NCBI GenBank assembly: GCA_020736575.1
Contig: JAGPYM010000001.1
Location: 2,046,001 to 2,110,000, forward strand
Reading direction: 5' to 3'
DNA length: 64,000 nucleotides
From: Thelonectria olida
Taxonomy: Eukaryota > Ascomycota > Sordariomycetes > Hypocreales > Nectriaceae
This document shows positions 46,289-57,475 of the stretch, piece after piece. Both the position numbers and the translations under genes were made by a program. Below the pieces are notes generated by a model that worked only from the letters and a program-made list of their open reading frames with translations, had not been told where the DNA came from and made no database searches. How positions within the stretch are numbered: the first letter of the stretch is position 1; each line of letters opens with the position of its first letter.

Positions 46289-49200
46289 CTATTGGTTTCC
46301 AGACGTTCCAGGACCAGGGGTCCGAGGAGTGAACGAAGGAGACGTGGGCGAGTAGCTTGGGCTAGTGGGTGAATGCTGTGCAGGGCTTCTCTGGAAGCTT
46401 GGGCTTGTCGGAGAGTAGGCGTCGGGAGACGTCGGAGACCATGTTGGAGAAGCCGGGGAGTAGGAAGGCGACGTCGATCCACCGGCGTGGAGATTAGGCG
46501 AGGCAGGGCTGTAGTTGGGACTGGCCGGGGAGTAGCTGGGAGATGTGGGCGAGTTGAATTGAGCTCCCGGCGAAGTGGGGGAGTAGTGCCGAGGCGACGT
46601 CGATGGTGAAGCTGGCGAGTAGCTGGGCGATGTCGGGCTGTAGTTGGGGGATGCGGGGCTCGTAGGAGCGCGCAACGCGGGCGATGTAGGCGAAAAGGAT
46701 GGTGATGATGGGCTGAACGAGGGCGAAGTAGAATACCGAGCACCTCCACCGTCAATGAGAGGCGAAGTGGGAGAGTAGCCCGCGTTGGGCGACGTTGGGG
46801 AGTATCCTCCCATTCCAGAGCTGAATGGAGAAGTGGGAGAAGTGCTGAATGGACTGGTCGCACCACGCATCGAATACGGGCTCATCGACCCCACTCCAAA
46901 GCCACCACCACCATACTCGGTTCCGAATCCAGCTGGGGTATCGGATCCTGCTCCCTGGATGGGTGAGAAGTTTCCGGCCGCAGGCGAGCTGAGACTGAGG
47001 TAGCCCGAATCCGCCATGGGGGACCCAGTGTCGTAGGGAGTGGCAGCGCCTTCGCCTTGTGCATCCTTGGCTGGCATACCAGGCATGAGACCCATGCGGG
47101 AGTTGTCAGAGATGACAGTCTCAAGCATTTTGGGGTCCAACAAGACATCGAAGTTGCCAGTTCCCATAGGTGCCATCTGGCCCAGCATGACGTTTTCAGA
47201 GATACCTCGGCAGTCATCAAGCTCACCGGTTGCCGCAGCTTCAAGCAGGATTTCCACAGTTTCCTCGAAGGAACAACGCATCAGAGCACCCGTATCTGCG
47301 CGATTGATGCCGTGTCGCGTAACAGCCGAGATAACACCTCGATACGTCATCACATCGACCAGTAGTGCGATGTGACGATGGTTGACGTATGAACCATCAA
47401 AGGCCAACACGTTGGTCAACTCCTTCACCAGGGCGGAACGAGCGGCCTCAATACCGAAGACCTCGATGATCTGGTAAAGGTCGTTGGTGTATGTTCGGGT
47501 GGTGTCCACACCATTGACGGACAGGACTTCGCGAAGGGAAGAGCCGCTGGTATCAAGGTACCACTGCGTGCATTGGGGGTCCTCCTTCTTGGCAAGGAGT
47601 CCACCATCGGGCTTTTCAACCAGTCTGACACCCGAGGTTATGAAAGCTCGCTCAACGCCTGGCACACCACGGAGAGTCAGGGTATCCAGAAGATGAGACT
47701 CAAGTCGCTTCAAAAGAACGTCGTCTTCAATCTTACCGCCCGCATCATCCGTCTCCTTCCCTGGTTTGGGGATTGTTCGAATTCGGATCACTTGTTCATC
47801 CGCGTTGTTGTCGCTGAAAATAACCGCCAGATCAGCGGGGTACTCTTCCTTAATGCGCTGGGCAACGTCTTCGATCCTGATCTCCTTGTCAAGCATCATC
47901 TGTCGATCAAGGGTGATACGGAGCAGCCATTTAGACTGTTCGTCAGCCTGGACTGTTTCGTCAGGGATAAGGAAGTAAGATTCAACCATGTCCACATCCT
48001 CGGGAATGACGGTCGCTTCAATGTCGGGGTCGTAGTGAATTTCAGTGACCGCCGTCACGGAGCGCAAATTTGTGTACTCAACCATGCTTCGCAACTTCTT
48101 CGCCTGTTCCTGTTTGGCAAGATATTCGTTCAGGTACACAGCCATGCTAGGAGTCTTGATGTTTTTCGCAAGGTTGAGAATTTCCTTAAGACGAGGAACG
48201 CCCAAGGTAACGTTCTTGGAAGACACACCAGCAAAATGGAATGTGTTGAGCGTCATCTGGGTTGCAGGCTCTCCGATGGACTGTGCTGCCAAGACACCCA
48301 CCATCTCGCCGGGATTGACGAACGCCCGATCCCATCGGTTTTGTAGTTCTCCAAGAATGTGGTCGAAGGCAAGCTTGTTGAGGCGATGCACCTTGACAAT
48401 CTCCTTGAAAGCCAGTCGGGACCGGACTAGGGCTTTGAAGAGAATGGTAGCGTTCGAATCAGCCTCCAGCGAGATAGGATCGTTGCCACGCACAATCTTG
48501 ATCTTGCTAAGCAAATCTTGAACAGCAACAATGACGTCCACAGGTCGAAGATTACTGCGGTCGTTGGCCTTGACGTTGAAGACACGCTTCGCTGACTCAA
48601 TGACTCGACTAATGTTCAGGGGCAATTGCATCATTTCCTCGTCCATTTTGGAGTGGTTGATCTGTCGCACCACCCGGCGGTCTTGAAGCAGAGCCTCCCA
48701 TTCAGCGTCGAGATGAGCCATAGAAGGCTTGTCTCCAGTCAGCTCGTTTCCATACTCGTAATCATCCTTAAACCACTCAGGAGGATTGGCAAGATCCAGG
48801 CGGTATTTCTTCTCAAAGGCATCATCTGTCATGTTGAGTGTTCCCAGCCTCTGCTTCTCGATGATCATAGCATCCAGACCGTCTTCGCCGTAGAGGAACT
48901 GTACAATATCACCGAGGGAGTTTCGGACAGTTCCATCGTATCGAGCACTCAAGTCTTCGAGGGCCTTGACCAGTCGCCGCTGGATGTAACCCGTCTCGGC
49001 AGTTTTGACTGCGGTATCGATCAAACCTTCTCGACCAGCCATGGCGTGAAAGAAGAACTCGGATGGTGTAAGACCACGGAGATACGAGTTCTCGACAAAA
49101 CCACGAGCCTCGGGAGAATAATCGTCCTTGGTAAAATGGGGGAGCGTACGGTACTTGAATCCGAAGGGGATACGCTTGCCTTCGACGATCTGCTGGCCCA

Positions 49201-51591
49201 CCAGCGCAGTCATCTGGGAGATGTTGATAGACGAACCCTTGGAACCTGAAGAGGCCATGGTGACAGCATTGTTGGAGTCTTTCAAACTCTCCTGTGTAGT
49301 CGTACCAGCTTTATCACGAGCCTGGTTCAGCGCCATGGAGACCTTGTTCTCGAACGTGGCTCGGACGTTCATACCAGGGAGGGCTTCGAGTTGATTATCA
49401 GTGGCCAATTTGGTGAAGTTGGCGACCTCCTCCTTCTTCTCGTCGATATGAACCTGAACCTTCTCGATAGTGGCCTTATCGGGAATCGTATCACCGATAC
49501 CAATACTGTGGCCGTTTTGTAGCAACCAGTACGTCACAACCTGCTGGACACCGTTCAAGAAGGCCATAGCTCCTTCGGGACCGAGCACGTTGTAAGACAC
49601 GTGGATGATACCGCCGGCGGAAGCACCAACATTCTTCTTTGTGAGAAGGCCATACATGAGATGACCTGCTTGGATCAAGAGGCCCTCGTCCTTGAGAGGG
49701 TTGTCTTCTTTGCTGGCTGGGGCGTTGTGCAAGCTCACTTCGGCGGGAATGACCATACTAATAAGTTGTTTTCCGGTCCACCGAGGCCGCGGCTTTAGGA
49801 TCGCTGGCTGGGGAATGACACCGTCCCAGTTTGGAACCCACAACATGAGGTTCATGATTTGGTTCTTGTCAAGGAAGGTATCTCGTCGACAGAGCTTGTA
49901 GACGCCAGCCAGGGAGTCCTGGACGATACCCATCAAGGGACCGTTCTTCTGGGGCGAAACGATGTTCAAAGGCACAAGACAGAGCTCTCTGACTTCAGCG
50001 CGAGTTTCTTCGCTCTGAGGAACGTGCAAGTTCATCTCGTCACCATCGAAATCGGCGTTGTAAGGAGACGTAACGGACAGGTTCAATCGGAAGGTAGAAT
50101 AAGGCATGACTCGGACTCGATGACCCATCATAGACTCCTTGTGCAGCGACGGCTGACGGTTGAAGATGATGTAGTCACCGTCCATCAAATGACGCTCAAC
50201 CTTCCACCCATATTCCAAGGAAATCTGAGCGGCGCGACGATGATGTCGCAGATCGATTCGAGTGCCGTCAGACCGGATAACGTACTTGGCTCCCGGGTGC
50301 TCGTTCGGTCCGTTCTCGACAAGTTGGTGCAGCTTACTGATGTTGTAAGGTGTCACCGTCTCCGGATAGGTCAAGGTCCTCGCGATACTGCGAGGAACAC
50401 CAACCTCATGCAGTGAGAGGTTGGCGTCACCAGTGATAACCGTACGCGCGGAGAAATCCACACGCTTGCCCATCAAATTGCCTCGAAGACGACCTTCCTT
50501 TCCCTTAAGACGGGCTCGAATGGCTTTGACAGGGCGCCCGCTCTTCTGAAGAGCACGTGGCTGCCCAGCAATGTCGTTGTCCATGTAGGTAGCCACATGG
50601 TACTGAAGCAACTCTTCAAAATCTCTGGCGATGTGTGCAGGAGATCCTTCGCGAATGGCTTGCTTGACATTTCCGTTGGCGCGAATGATATCGCCAAGTT
50701 TGTAAGTCAAATCATCTTCGTTGCGCATACCGGTACCGGTACCATCCATTGAGATACTCGGTCTGACGGGAGGAGGCGGGACTGGAAGTACGGTCAAGAT
50801 CATCCACTCAGGACGAGCATAGTCAGAGTTGAGGCCCATGTTGACAAGGTCTTCTTCCGAAATTCTTCGAAGGATGTTGTGGGCCATCTCGGGAGTGATA
50901 ACTTTGTTCTCTCGCCGCTTGACATTCTCTTCTTGTGAAAATACATCAGAGACGGCCTTGAGCTGCAAAGCTGCTTGTCGAACGGCTGGTTGCTCGTTGC
51001 CACAGCCACCGTGATTCTCAATGATGGGCTTCAAGCTGAATTCGTCGTCCTTTTTGGCCTTCTCAGATCTGTTTTGGTTCTCACACTGGTGCTTCTTCTT
51101 GCACACCTCCCACACACGGCTAAAGCGGACTTTGGGATCTCGAGTTGCGATAGCAGCAGCGAATTCGGGATCACTCTGAGAATATTAGGTTAGCATCCAA
51201 CGGGCCATTAAGCATTGTGGAGTGGTAGACCAACTTCATCAGCCAAGACCTTGCTGCAGTTGTGACAGACTATCTCCAATATCTTCTTGACCTTCTTGAT
51301 GAAGCCGGGGTGGTACACAGGTTTTGCGAGCTCGATGTGACCAAAATGGCCAGGGCATTCGCCCATCGCCTGGGCACATGTCTTGCATCTGAATTGTCGG
51401 TCGATGGAGCCGAGGAGAGGATCGTTGAGACCACCATCACGCGGCTTGGTCTTGTTCTCCTCCATCGTTTCGGGGTAAAGAATGTGGCAGACACTCATGT
51501 TCTTGATCTCCTCGGGGGACATCAAGCCGAACTGAATCTCTTCCACAGTCTTGAGCGGAGCGCTCGAGTGGGTGAAGTAAAGGTTCGTCAT
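46289..51591 (-). CDS. RPB1: RNA polymerase II largest subunit Rpb1
   Basis: Two exons, 51591-51235 and 51175-46289, give 1747 residues. The intron has an unusual donor GTTGGT but a good TGCTAACC branch point, and removing it gives [18 protein letters not shown], the expected family sequence. The N-terminal zinc site ([17 protein letters not shown]), the catalytic [10 protein letters not shown] at about residues 493-502 (three Asp hold the active-site magnesium) and the bridge/trigger-loop region ([17 protein letters not shown]) are intact. The C-terminal domain is a degenerate heptad array: three exact YSPTSPS plus many YSPASPx, SPTSPx and FSPTSP variants, ending [10 protein letters not shown]. 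Rpb1 forms the pol II active centre in the nucleus. The start MTNLYF has a strong context, GCCACCATGAC. Confidence 0.97.
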
Positions 51592-52590
51592 GGTGGCGGT
51601 CGGTGGTGAATCTGGCGGCAAGGTGAAAAAAAGGAGCGAAAAGCGAGAGCGGAGGTCAAAACGCGCGCCGATACGCAGCGGAACGCGAAAAGTCGGAGAA
51701 AATGGGTAATGGATGCGAAAAAGACGATATTATATCGCAGAGAGTCGCTAAACCGATGGCAAAGGCCTCAGAATGTGAATTATGGATGGCGCTGAACGGC
51801 AACGCCTGTCCTGGCCGACGGCCTAGGAGAACCTCAGGCTGGTCTCCCCCGTCGCCGCCACCTCGAAAGTCGCGAAAGATCGAAAGTCGCGCGGACGCTC
51901 GTCGTAGATCGGTCGGTGATGTGTCTCGAGACGTTGCGCGCGATGCCCGACGCGCGTGGTGATGATTTTGGGTGAAGGGCAAAGGTTTGTCGTGGTTGAG
52001 GCGAGAAGGTCGGAGGAAGCCTGAAAGAATCTGGACTTGAGGCGGCTGGTGGACACGAAGATTACGCTAATCTACTTTGAGAATGAAAACTCTCCCTGGA
52101 GCTTTGGACTGATGCCTCAGGCCTGAGAAAGGTGCAGGTTTCAGTGACTTTCTGGGCACGCTCTCACGTGCTGACTAAAGCAGATTAGGCACAATTACCT
52201 GCAGAATTGCCATTGAGCCTGCATTGATTATTCTGTCTGCCTCTACCGCTTCTGACGCGAGTCAAGTACCTATACCTTCGGACTGATTCAAGGCAGTGGC
52301 TGACGCGGGAGAACACGCCGATGACTCAAATCCTTGCGGCTCGCGCATTGCCTGCCAATAATTTCATCGTGAAGCCGTTGATGCTGCAGGCGCCACAATT
52401 ACAGACGAAACAAAGACCTTTTGTCGCATTGCATTGAGACCCCCTTTTCCTTTTCCTATTCTTAATTATTCATCCGTGCCAGAACTGGCTTTGATAGTCA
52501 TCAGGACATAGCTCCATGCACCTTACTTATCCCTTGACCAACCCGTGACGGTCCATCTTTGTCGACAGATTCGATTATTAGTGTCGCCTT
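51592..52590. other. Intergenic, RPB1 promoter and SWD1 3' end
   Basis: About 1 kb. The RPB1-proximal 300 bases are rich in CGCG/TCGCGA-like sequence. No gene is seen. Confidence 0.55.
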
Positions 52591-54046
52591 CTATCGCTTT
52601 CGAGTCCTAACCCCCCTCCCCGAGGCCTTCTTCGCCGCCGGTTTCTCGACAAACTCATCTAAATCGTCCTGGCCCTCTCCTGGACTCCTACGTCTCATGG
52701 TCCCGGTGGACACTGCAATGAACTCGTCCTCGCTGTCGCTCTCGCCAAGGTTGAAGAGAATTGGCATCTGGAAGCTATCGCCTTCATCCAAAGCCTTAGA
52801 TGGATCCAGGGTTAAAACCTCCACATCCTCGTCCTCCGCATCCAGTCGTCGCCGGTGTATTTCCTCTTGGGCATAAATGTCGAACTCATCCTCCCGCTCG
52901 ATGTACTCCACATTCTCCTCGACTTCTGCAAAGTCTGGCGCCAGCGCCGACCACTTCTGTGGACTGGTTACCGACCATATGTATATCCGTCCCGTTTCCA
53001 AGCCGCATTCGGCCAGGAGTGGTCGAGTTGGGTGCCAATCGACCATGCCATGTTCCTCTTTCGGTTCCTTGAGAATGCGGACAAGACTGCCGTGTTTACT
53101 TTCCCAAACGTAGATCTCGTGGTTGTTATACGTCGAGGCTGTTACGTACTCCCCTGTTGAGCTGAAGGCGACGTGATTCCACGAGAGCTTGTTAACAACA
53201 TCCTGGAACTTGTTCTCCAGTGGCAACTGTAACGTGTCTAAGTCTAAATTTTCGGCAGAGAGGTTTGGTATTCGGAATGATCGAATGATGCGGTCTTGAG
53301 AGTTCACCAACAGCTCTCGACCCGATTGCGTAGTCCGCATCGTAGTGATGACTCCTGAGCATACTTTTTCTGAATAGATGATCTCGTAGGATTTAGCGTC
53401 AATGATGTTGACACGTCCTTTGTTCGTTCCCGCGAGGATGTGGTCGCCTGTGATAGTCCAGACAACGGATGTTGTCATCTGCTTGGCGTCTTCTTTCGTC
53501 TGCTTCTCTTTCAGTACAGCATCGCCGTTGGTATCTGGTCGTTTCGGGGCGGAGGGGAGAATTTGTTTCTCGTCGACCGGTTGTGTCATGTCAACAACGA
53601 CGGGCTGCTCTTCGAAGAGCGCGGCGACGAATCGAAAGCTATCACGCATCAGCACTTGGACACCACATGGTCTCCAATTAAGCTCACTGATCCCATGGGT
53701 GAAGTTCAGCCATGTATGCTGGGGCGCGGAATCGCACTTCACGTAACCTCTTCCCGTCGCGAAGATCCCAGAGGATGGCCTTCCAGCCCTGGCATGTCGA
53801 CAGTAGGTATCGACCACATCTTGACCAGCTTAGAAACGTGATGTTCTTATTGTGGCCACGCAGTTTCCTGGCGACACCCATGGTCTCGAGATCCCACACC
53901 ACAACAGTGCCATCGACTCGGCCGGAGGCAAGGTAGTCGCCTTGGCGATTGAATCGCAGGACAGTCGCATGGCCGGATCGAATTGTGTTGGTGATGACTT
54001 CGGGATAGTCCTGGAGCAGGTAGTCGTCAGACAAGAGGAGATTCAT
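52591..54046 (-). CDS. SWD1: Swd1 / RbBP5-like WD40 subunit of the Set1 (COMPASS) complex
   Basis: Two exons, 54046-53688 and 53638-52591, separated by a 49-nt intron (GTGAGC...GATAG) whose removal gives HPWDHFRFVAALFEEQP; total 468 residues. The N-terminus MNLLLSDDYLLQDYPEVI and WD40 blades (GHATVLRFNRQGDYLASGR, GHNKNITFLSWSRCGRYLLS, VVWTITGDHILAGTNKGRV, WNHVAFSSTGEYVTAST, MVDWHPTRPLLAECGLETGRIYIWSV) match Swd1/RbBP5. The acidic hinge (VEENVEYIEREDEFDIYAQEE) and basic C-terminal tail are also typical. Swd1 is a core scaffold that contacts Set1 and is needed for H3K4 methylation. It shares a short divergent promoter with THG1. Confidence 0.93.
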
Positions 54047-54396
54047 GGCGATTGTGTGCTAGCAATAGTTGGGTATCGAAGTTGGGCGGCCGGGCTCGTC
54101 GCAATCCATGGAGAACGATGATGGTGGGGAGGCGGAGGATTGCTCTCCAGCCGTGTCTGGAGGCACAAGTTTAATCTGCAAGGCTGAGCCCCGCTTAAAG
54201 CATTTCACGCCCCGGGTGTGAGAACAACGCTCGACATGGCCCAAGCGTTTGTACCTTTGGTGTTGCCCCAGAGCGGCACTATCATATCTGAGAGCTGCCC
54301 CTCCATGCCTCAAAACGAAGAGCACACACTCACACAATCTTCCCAGCAACATCGATTCAAACCCCCGCTGAGCGCCCACGGTCAGAGTAGCCCAAC
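54047..54396. promoter_or_regulatory. 350-bp divergent promoter, SWD1 / THG1
   Basis: The starts of two housekeeping genes are 350 bases apart on opposite strands. A misleading open frame covers this stretch into THG1 but is not the protein start. No clear TATA box is seen. Confidence 0.6.
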
Positions 54397-55644
54397 ATGG
54401 CAAACTCAAAGTGAGCTCTCCGAAAATGCATCCCCTATCACTTGGCTTGTGTCTAATTTCGGTCAAAGATTTGAGTATGTTCGTAACTTTGAGACGCCCG
54501 ATCCTCTCATGCCCAACACCTGGATCGTGGTTCGAGTAGATGGGCGGGGCTTCACGAAGTAGATATTCCCCCAAGCCGTCCACCTCGCATCTGAAGCACT
54601 GTCTCTCTAACACGGAGAAAGGATGTGCGCCAAGTACAACTTTGAAAAGCCAAATGATCGCAGAGCCTTGGATCTCATGAATGCAGCAGCAAAGGCCGTC
54701 GTGACGGAGATACCAGACATCACCATTGCCTACGGCGTCAGTGATGAATACAGGTCATTCGACTCTCCACCGCTATTCGCCGCTTTTGCATTGACATTAC
54801 TTCAGCTTCGTCTTTCACAAGTCTTGCGAGCTATTCGAAAGGAGATCGAGGTAAAAATATCAGGCCCATACCTCCCAATTCTGAGCAACTGATTCACATC
54901 TGCGCAGCAAGCTTGTTAGCACAGTTGTGTCGACCTTCACCTCCAACTACGTCCACCAATGGCCGACGTGTTTCCCCGATACGCCTCTCTCATCGCCACT
55001 CCCATCCTTCGATGGTCGGGCTGTATGTTATCCCAGCGTCCAGAATCTCCGTGACTACATGAGCTGGCGTCAGGTGGACTGTAAGTCGTGTAAGTCAATC
55101 TCACAACGGGCAAACTGACAAGCAAGGCCACATCAACAACCTGTACAACACAACGTTCTGGGCATTAATTCAGCTCGGTGGTCTCGACAACAAGGAAGCC
55201 GAGAAGACTCTAGCTGTGAGGATTGTCTCGCTTCGCCTTGAATTGCGCTAACGGTGGCTTCTAGGGGACTTTGTCCGCAGACAAGAACGAGATTCTCTTT
55301 TCGCGCTTCTCCATAAACTACAACAATGAGCCGGAAATCAACAAGAAAGGAAGCGTGGTCTTCCGCGATGTACGTGCCTCTCCTCCCTCGCAGTGTTGTC
55401 TTTCTCGAGGCTGACTGTCCAACAGTACGAACTGGTCGATCCTGCCAGCAACAACGTCGCAGAAACCATTGACTCCGTAGCTGAACCAGTCAAGCAATCC
55501 AAGTCTCAAAGAGAAAAAGACAAGAAGCGCAGGGCCAAGGCACGGATCCTTGTAGAGCACTTGGACATCATCAAAGACGACTTTTGGGATATGAGGCCGT
55601 GGATCCTGTCGGGCAAGCCGGGCAAGGTCCCAAAAGAAACATGA
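54397..55644 (+). CDS. THG1: tRNA-His guanylyltransferase Thg1
   Basis: Eight exons: 54397-54410, 54469-54558, 54622-54753, 54806-54850, 54908-55080, 55127-55215, 55265-55369 and 55426-55644, giving 288 residues. The first exon is only 14 nt (MANS plus two bases of K) and joins to [28 protein letters not shown]. Thg1 hallmarks are present: the metal-binding [19 protein letters not shown], the second catalytic block [51 protein letters not shown] and [19 protein letters not shown]. Thg1 adds the G at position -1 of tRNA-His, essential for charging by HisRS. The C-terminus is Lys-rich. It is convergent with TMA23, stops 130 bases apart. Confidence 0.95.
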
Positions 55645-55773
55645 AAATGATAAATCCGTCTATACAGGGGTATCATTCAGGAAATCTATCCATCCATAAC
55701 GCCATGATGATGTTCTCGCTAAGTAAATGCGCTTCATCGGTATTTTGTCCTTTTCTGTTTCCTCTGTGGACGA

Positions 55774-56418
55774 TTATTTCTCTGCCTCTTTCATTCTTTG
55801 TCTCCGTTTCTCTTCCTTCCTTGCTCTCCTCTGACGCTTCTCGTCATCCGCATCACTCGACTCAGCTGAGGACTTTTTTGACTTCCTGAGCTTTCTCCGC
55901 TCTCGTCGAGCGGCTTTGTCCCGTGCTCGTTCCTCCTTGCGCTGCCGCTTCGCCTCTCTTCTCGCCCTCCTCTCTTCTTTGGTCTCGGTCTTGGATTTGG
56001 AGTCGGTGGTCTTGGTTTTCGGGTCGGCATTATCATCAGAGGACTCGGTCGAGTCTGCGCTTGCTGAGGAATCGTTGATCTGAAGGTTTTTTATCGTTCC
56101 CTCGAGGAATCCTCCTCGTACGAAGGATGTGTACACTGAGTATTTGCCTTGGTTCTTGTCCAAAGAGTTGAGTTTGCCCGAGGTGACTGTCTGTATCACC
56201 TTGCCTTTTTTTGAAGTGTCGAGGCCCTTTAGCTGCTCGTCGAACGCGTTCATCCACCATTGGTCACTTGTGAAGTGCTGTTTCTGGCCAAGACCTTTCG
56301 TGTTATCTTTGCGCGAAATGAGTAAGGGTTTTGCGAGGCCGATCGAGTCGTCGGTCTTGTGAAGTGAGTGGCCGGTTCCCCGCCAGCCTTGGGAGGAGAG
56401 AAGGGCGTGGGCGTCCAT
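55774..56418 (-). CDS. TMA23: Tma23-like G-patch ribosome-biogenesis protein
   Basis: Single exon, 214 residues. The start is taken at MDAHALLSSQGWRGTGHSL rather than an upstream in-frame ATG, because this is where the family sequence begins. The N-terminal G-patch-like segment includes GWRGTG and KDNTKGLGQK, followed by SDQWWMNAFDEQLKGLD. The last 80 residues are almost entirely Lys/Arg/Glu/Ser, with many KRQRKEER-type runs fitting nucleolar localisation. Tma23 is a nucleolar protein associated with ribosome synthesis in yeast. Related G-patch proteins stimulate DEAH helicases; this has not been shown here. Confidence 0.82.
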   Translation of the reverse strand: MDAHALLSSQGWRGTGHSLHKTDDSIGLAKPLLISRKDNTKGLGQKQHFTSDQWWMNAFDEQLKGLDTSKKGKVIQTVTSGKLNSLDKNQGKYSVYTSFVRGGFLEGTIKNLQINDSSASADSTESSDDNADPKTKTTDSKSKTETKEERRARREAKRQRKEERARDKAARRERRKLRKSKKSSAESSDADDEKRQRRARKEEKRRQRMKEAEK

Positions 56419-57475
56419 GATCTGGCCTGAGTTCGCGCACTTGGGTGAAGGTATAGTCGAGGCAATATACAATTGCCAAGCGACGAGAAGAGGACGAGTG
56501 AGAGCGGTGAAATTTACCGTGTTGGGTGAAAGCATTGAGTTGCTGTGATTTTTTTAGCGGGGCTGGTCTTATCGCAATTCTTATCGGTTGGCTAGGTAGT
56601 TGGTCAAGTTACCCTGGAGCTTTTTGATTCCTTGACAGAGATCACATAACCGCATGCAAGGCGGAGCCTGGTCATTGGAGTATGTCGATGTCGACTCTTT
56701 TCTTCTTGCTCTCCAGTGTATCTATCTTCAGGGTTCTTATCTCGTTTTGGCTAATTGTTGCTGGTTTCCCGAGCAAACTCGGTCGCCGTCGTCTGTCCGA
56801 GTGCACCAAGGGAAATTCATATGTTGTACAAATACTTAACAATAACAAAGAACACAACCTACTGATCCTCAACCAAACCACGATATCTTTACGAATAACT
56901 GCTGGACCTACCCTCTGCCTGTATACCTGGATAATGAACACCGACTTTACTAAATAAGGTACCTAACTCATACTAAAGGGTTCAAACGGATCTGCGAAGC
57001 AGTACTATGTAAGTGCTGAATTCTCACACAGTCCATACTTCCAATCCAGCACGGACCATAGACACAGCACGTGATGCTGCCTGGAGCTTCAGGAGCGCCA
57101 AGCCTCACTCATGGATCCAGAAATGACTCCAACCAACATGCCATTGTAAAGTCGGAAATTCTCTCAAGCGTTGGTTTAGCATTGGCATCAGAGATATTGC
57201 CTGCAAAGCAGTTTTCACCGTCTCGTTACGGCGCGAATTCATTCTCTCATTAGCCACAGTCGGTAAGTTCCCCCTCCTGTCCCACAGTGGGCGCCGGCAT
57301 GACGTAGAGTGTCCCGCGGCCCACCGCGGTCCAGATCAGCTCCGATGGAAGTCCAAGCTAATATCTCGACCTGTGCAGCTGGGCAATGACTAATCTGAGG
57401 TTATCTATCGAGTGACATACCCAGGCAAACAGATTGAATCTTGACCTTTGCTTCCGGGAAGGTGGACAATGCGCC
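56419..57475. other. Divergent intergenic region, TMA23 / DUF726 gene
   Basis: About 1.06 kb between divergent starts. No gene is seen. Open frames near 56650-56950 on both strands overlap and have no family features. Confidence 0.55.

Noticed and set aside
46186..46866. 226-codon frame in the same strand as RPB1, other frame
   Set aside because: A shadow of the repetitive CTD coding sequence.
54218..54562. Extended N-terminus for THG1 from an upstream ATG
   Set aside because: It reads through a clear intron. Splicing from the 14-nt exon at 54397 gives the conserved family start.
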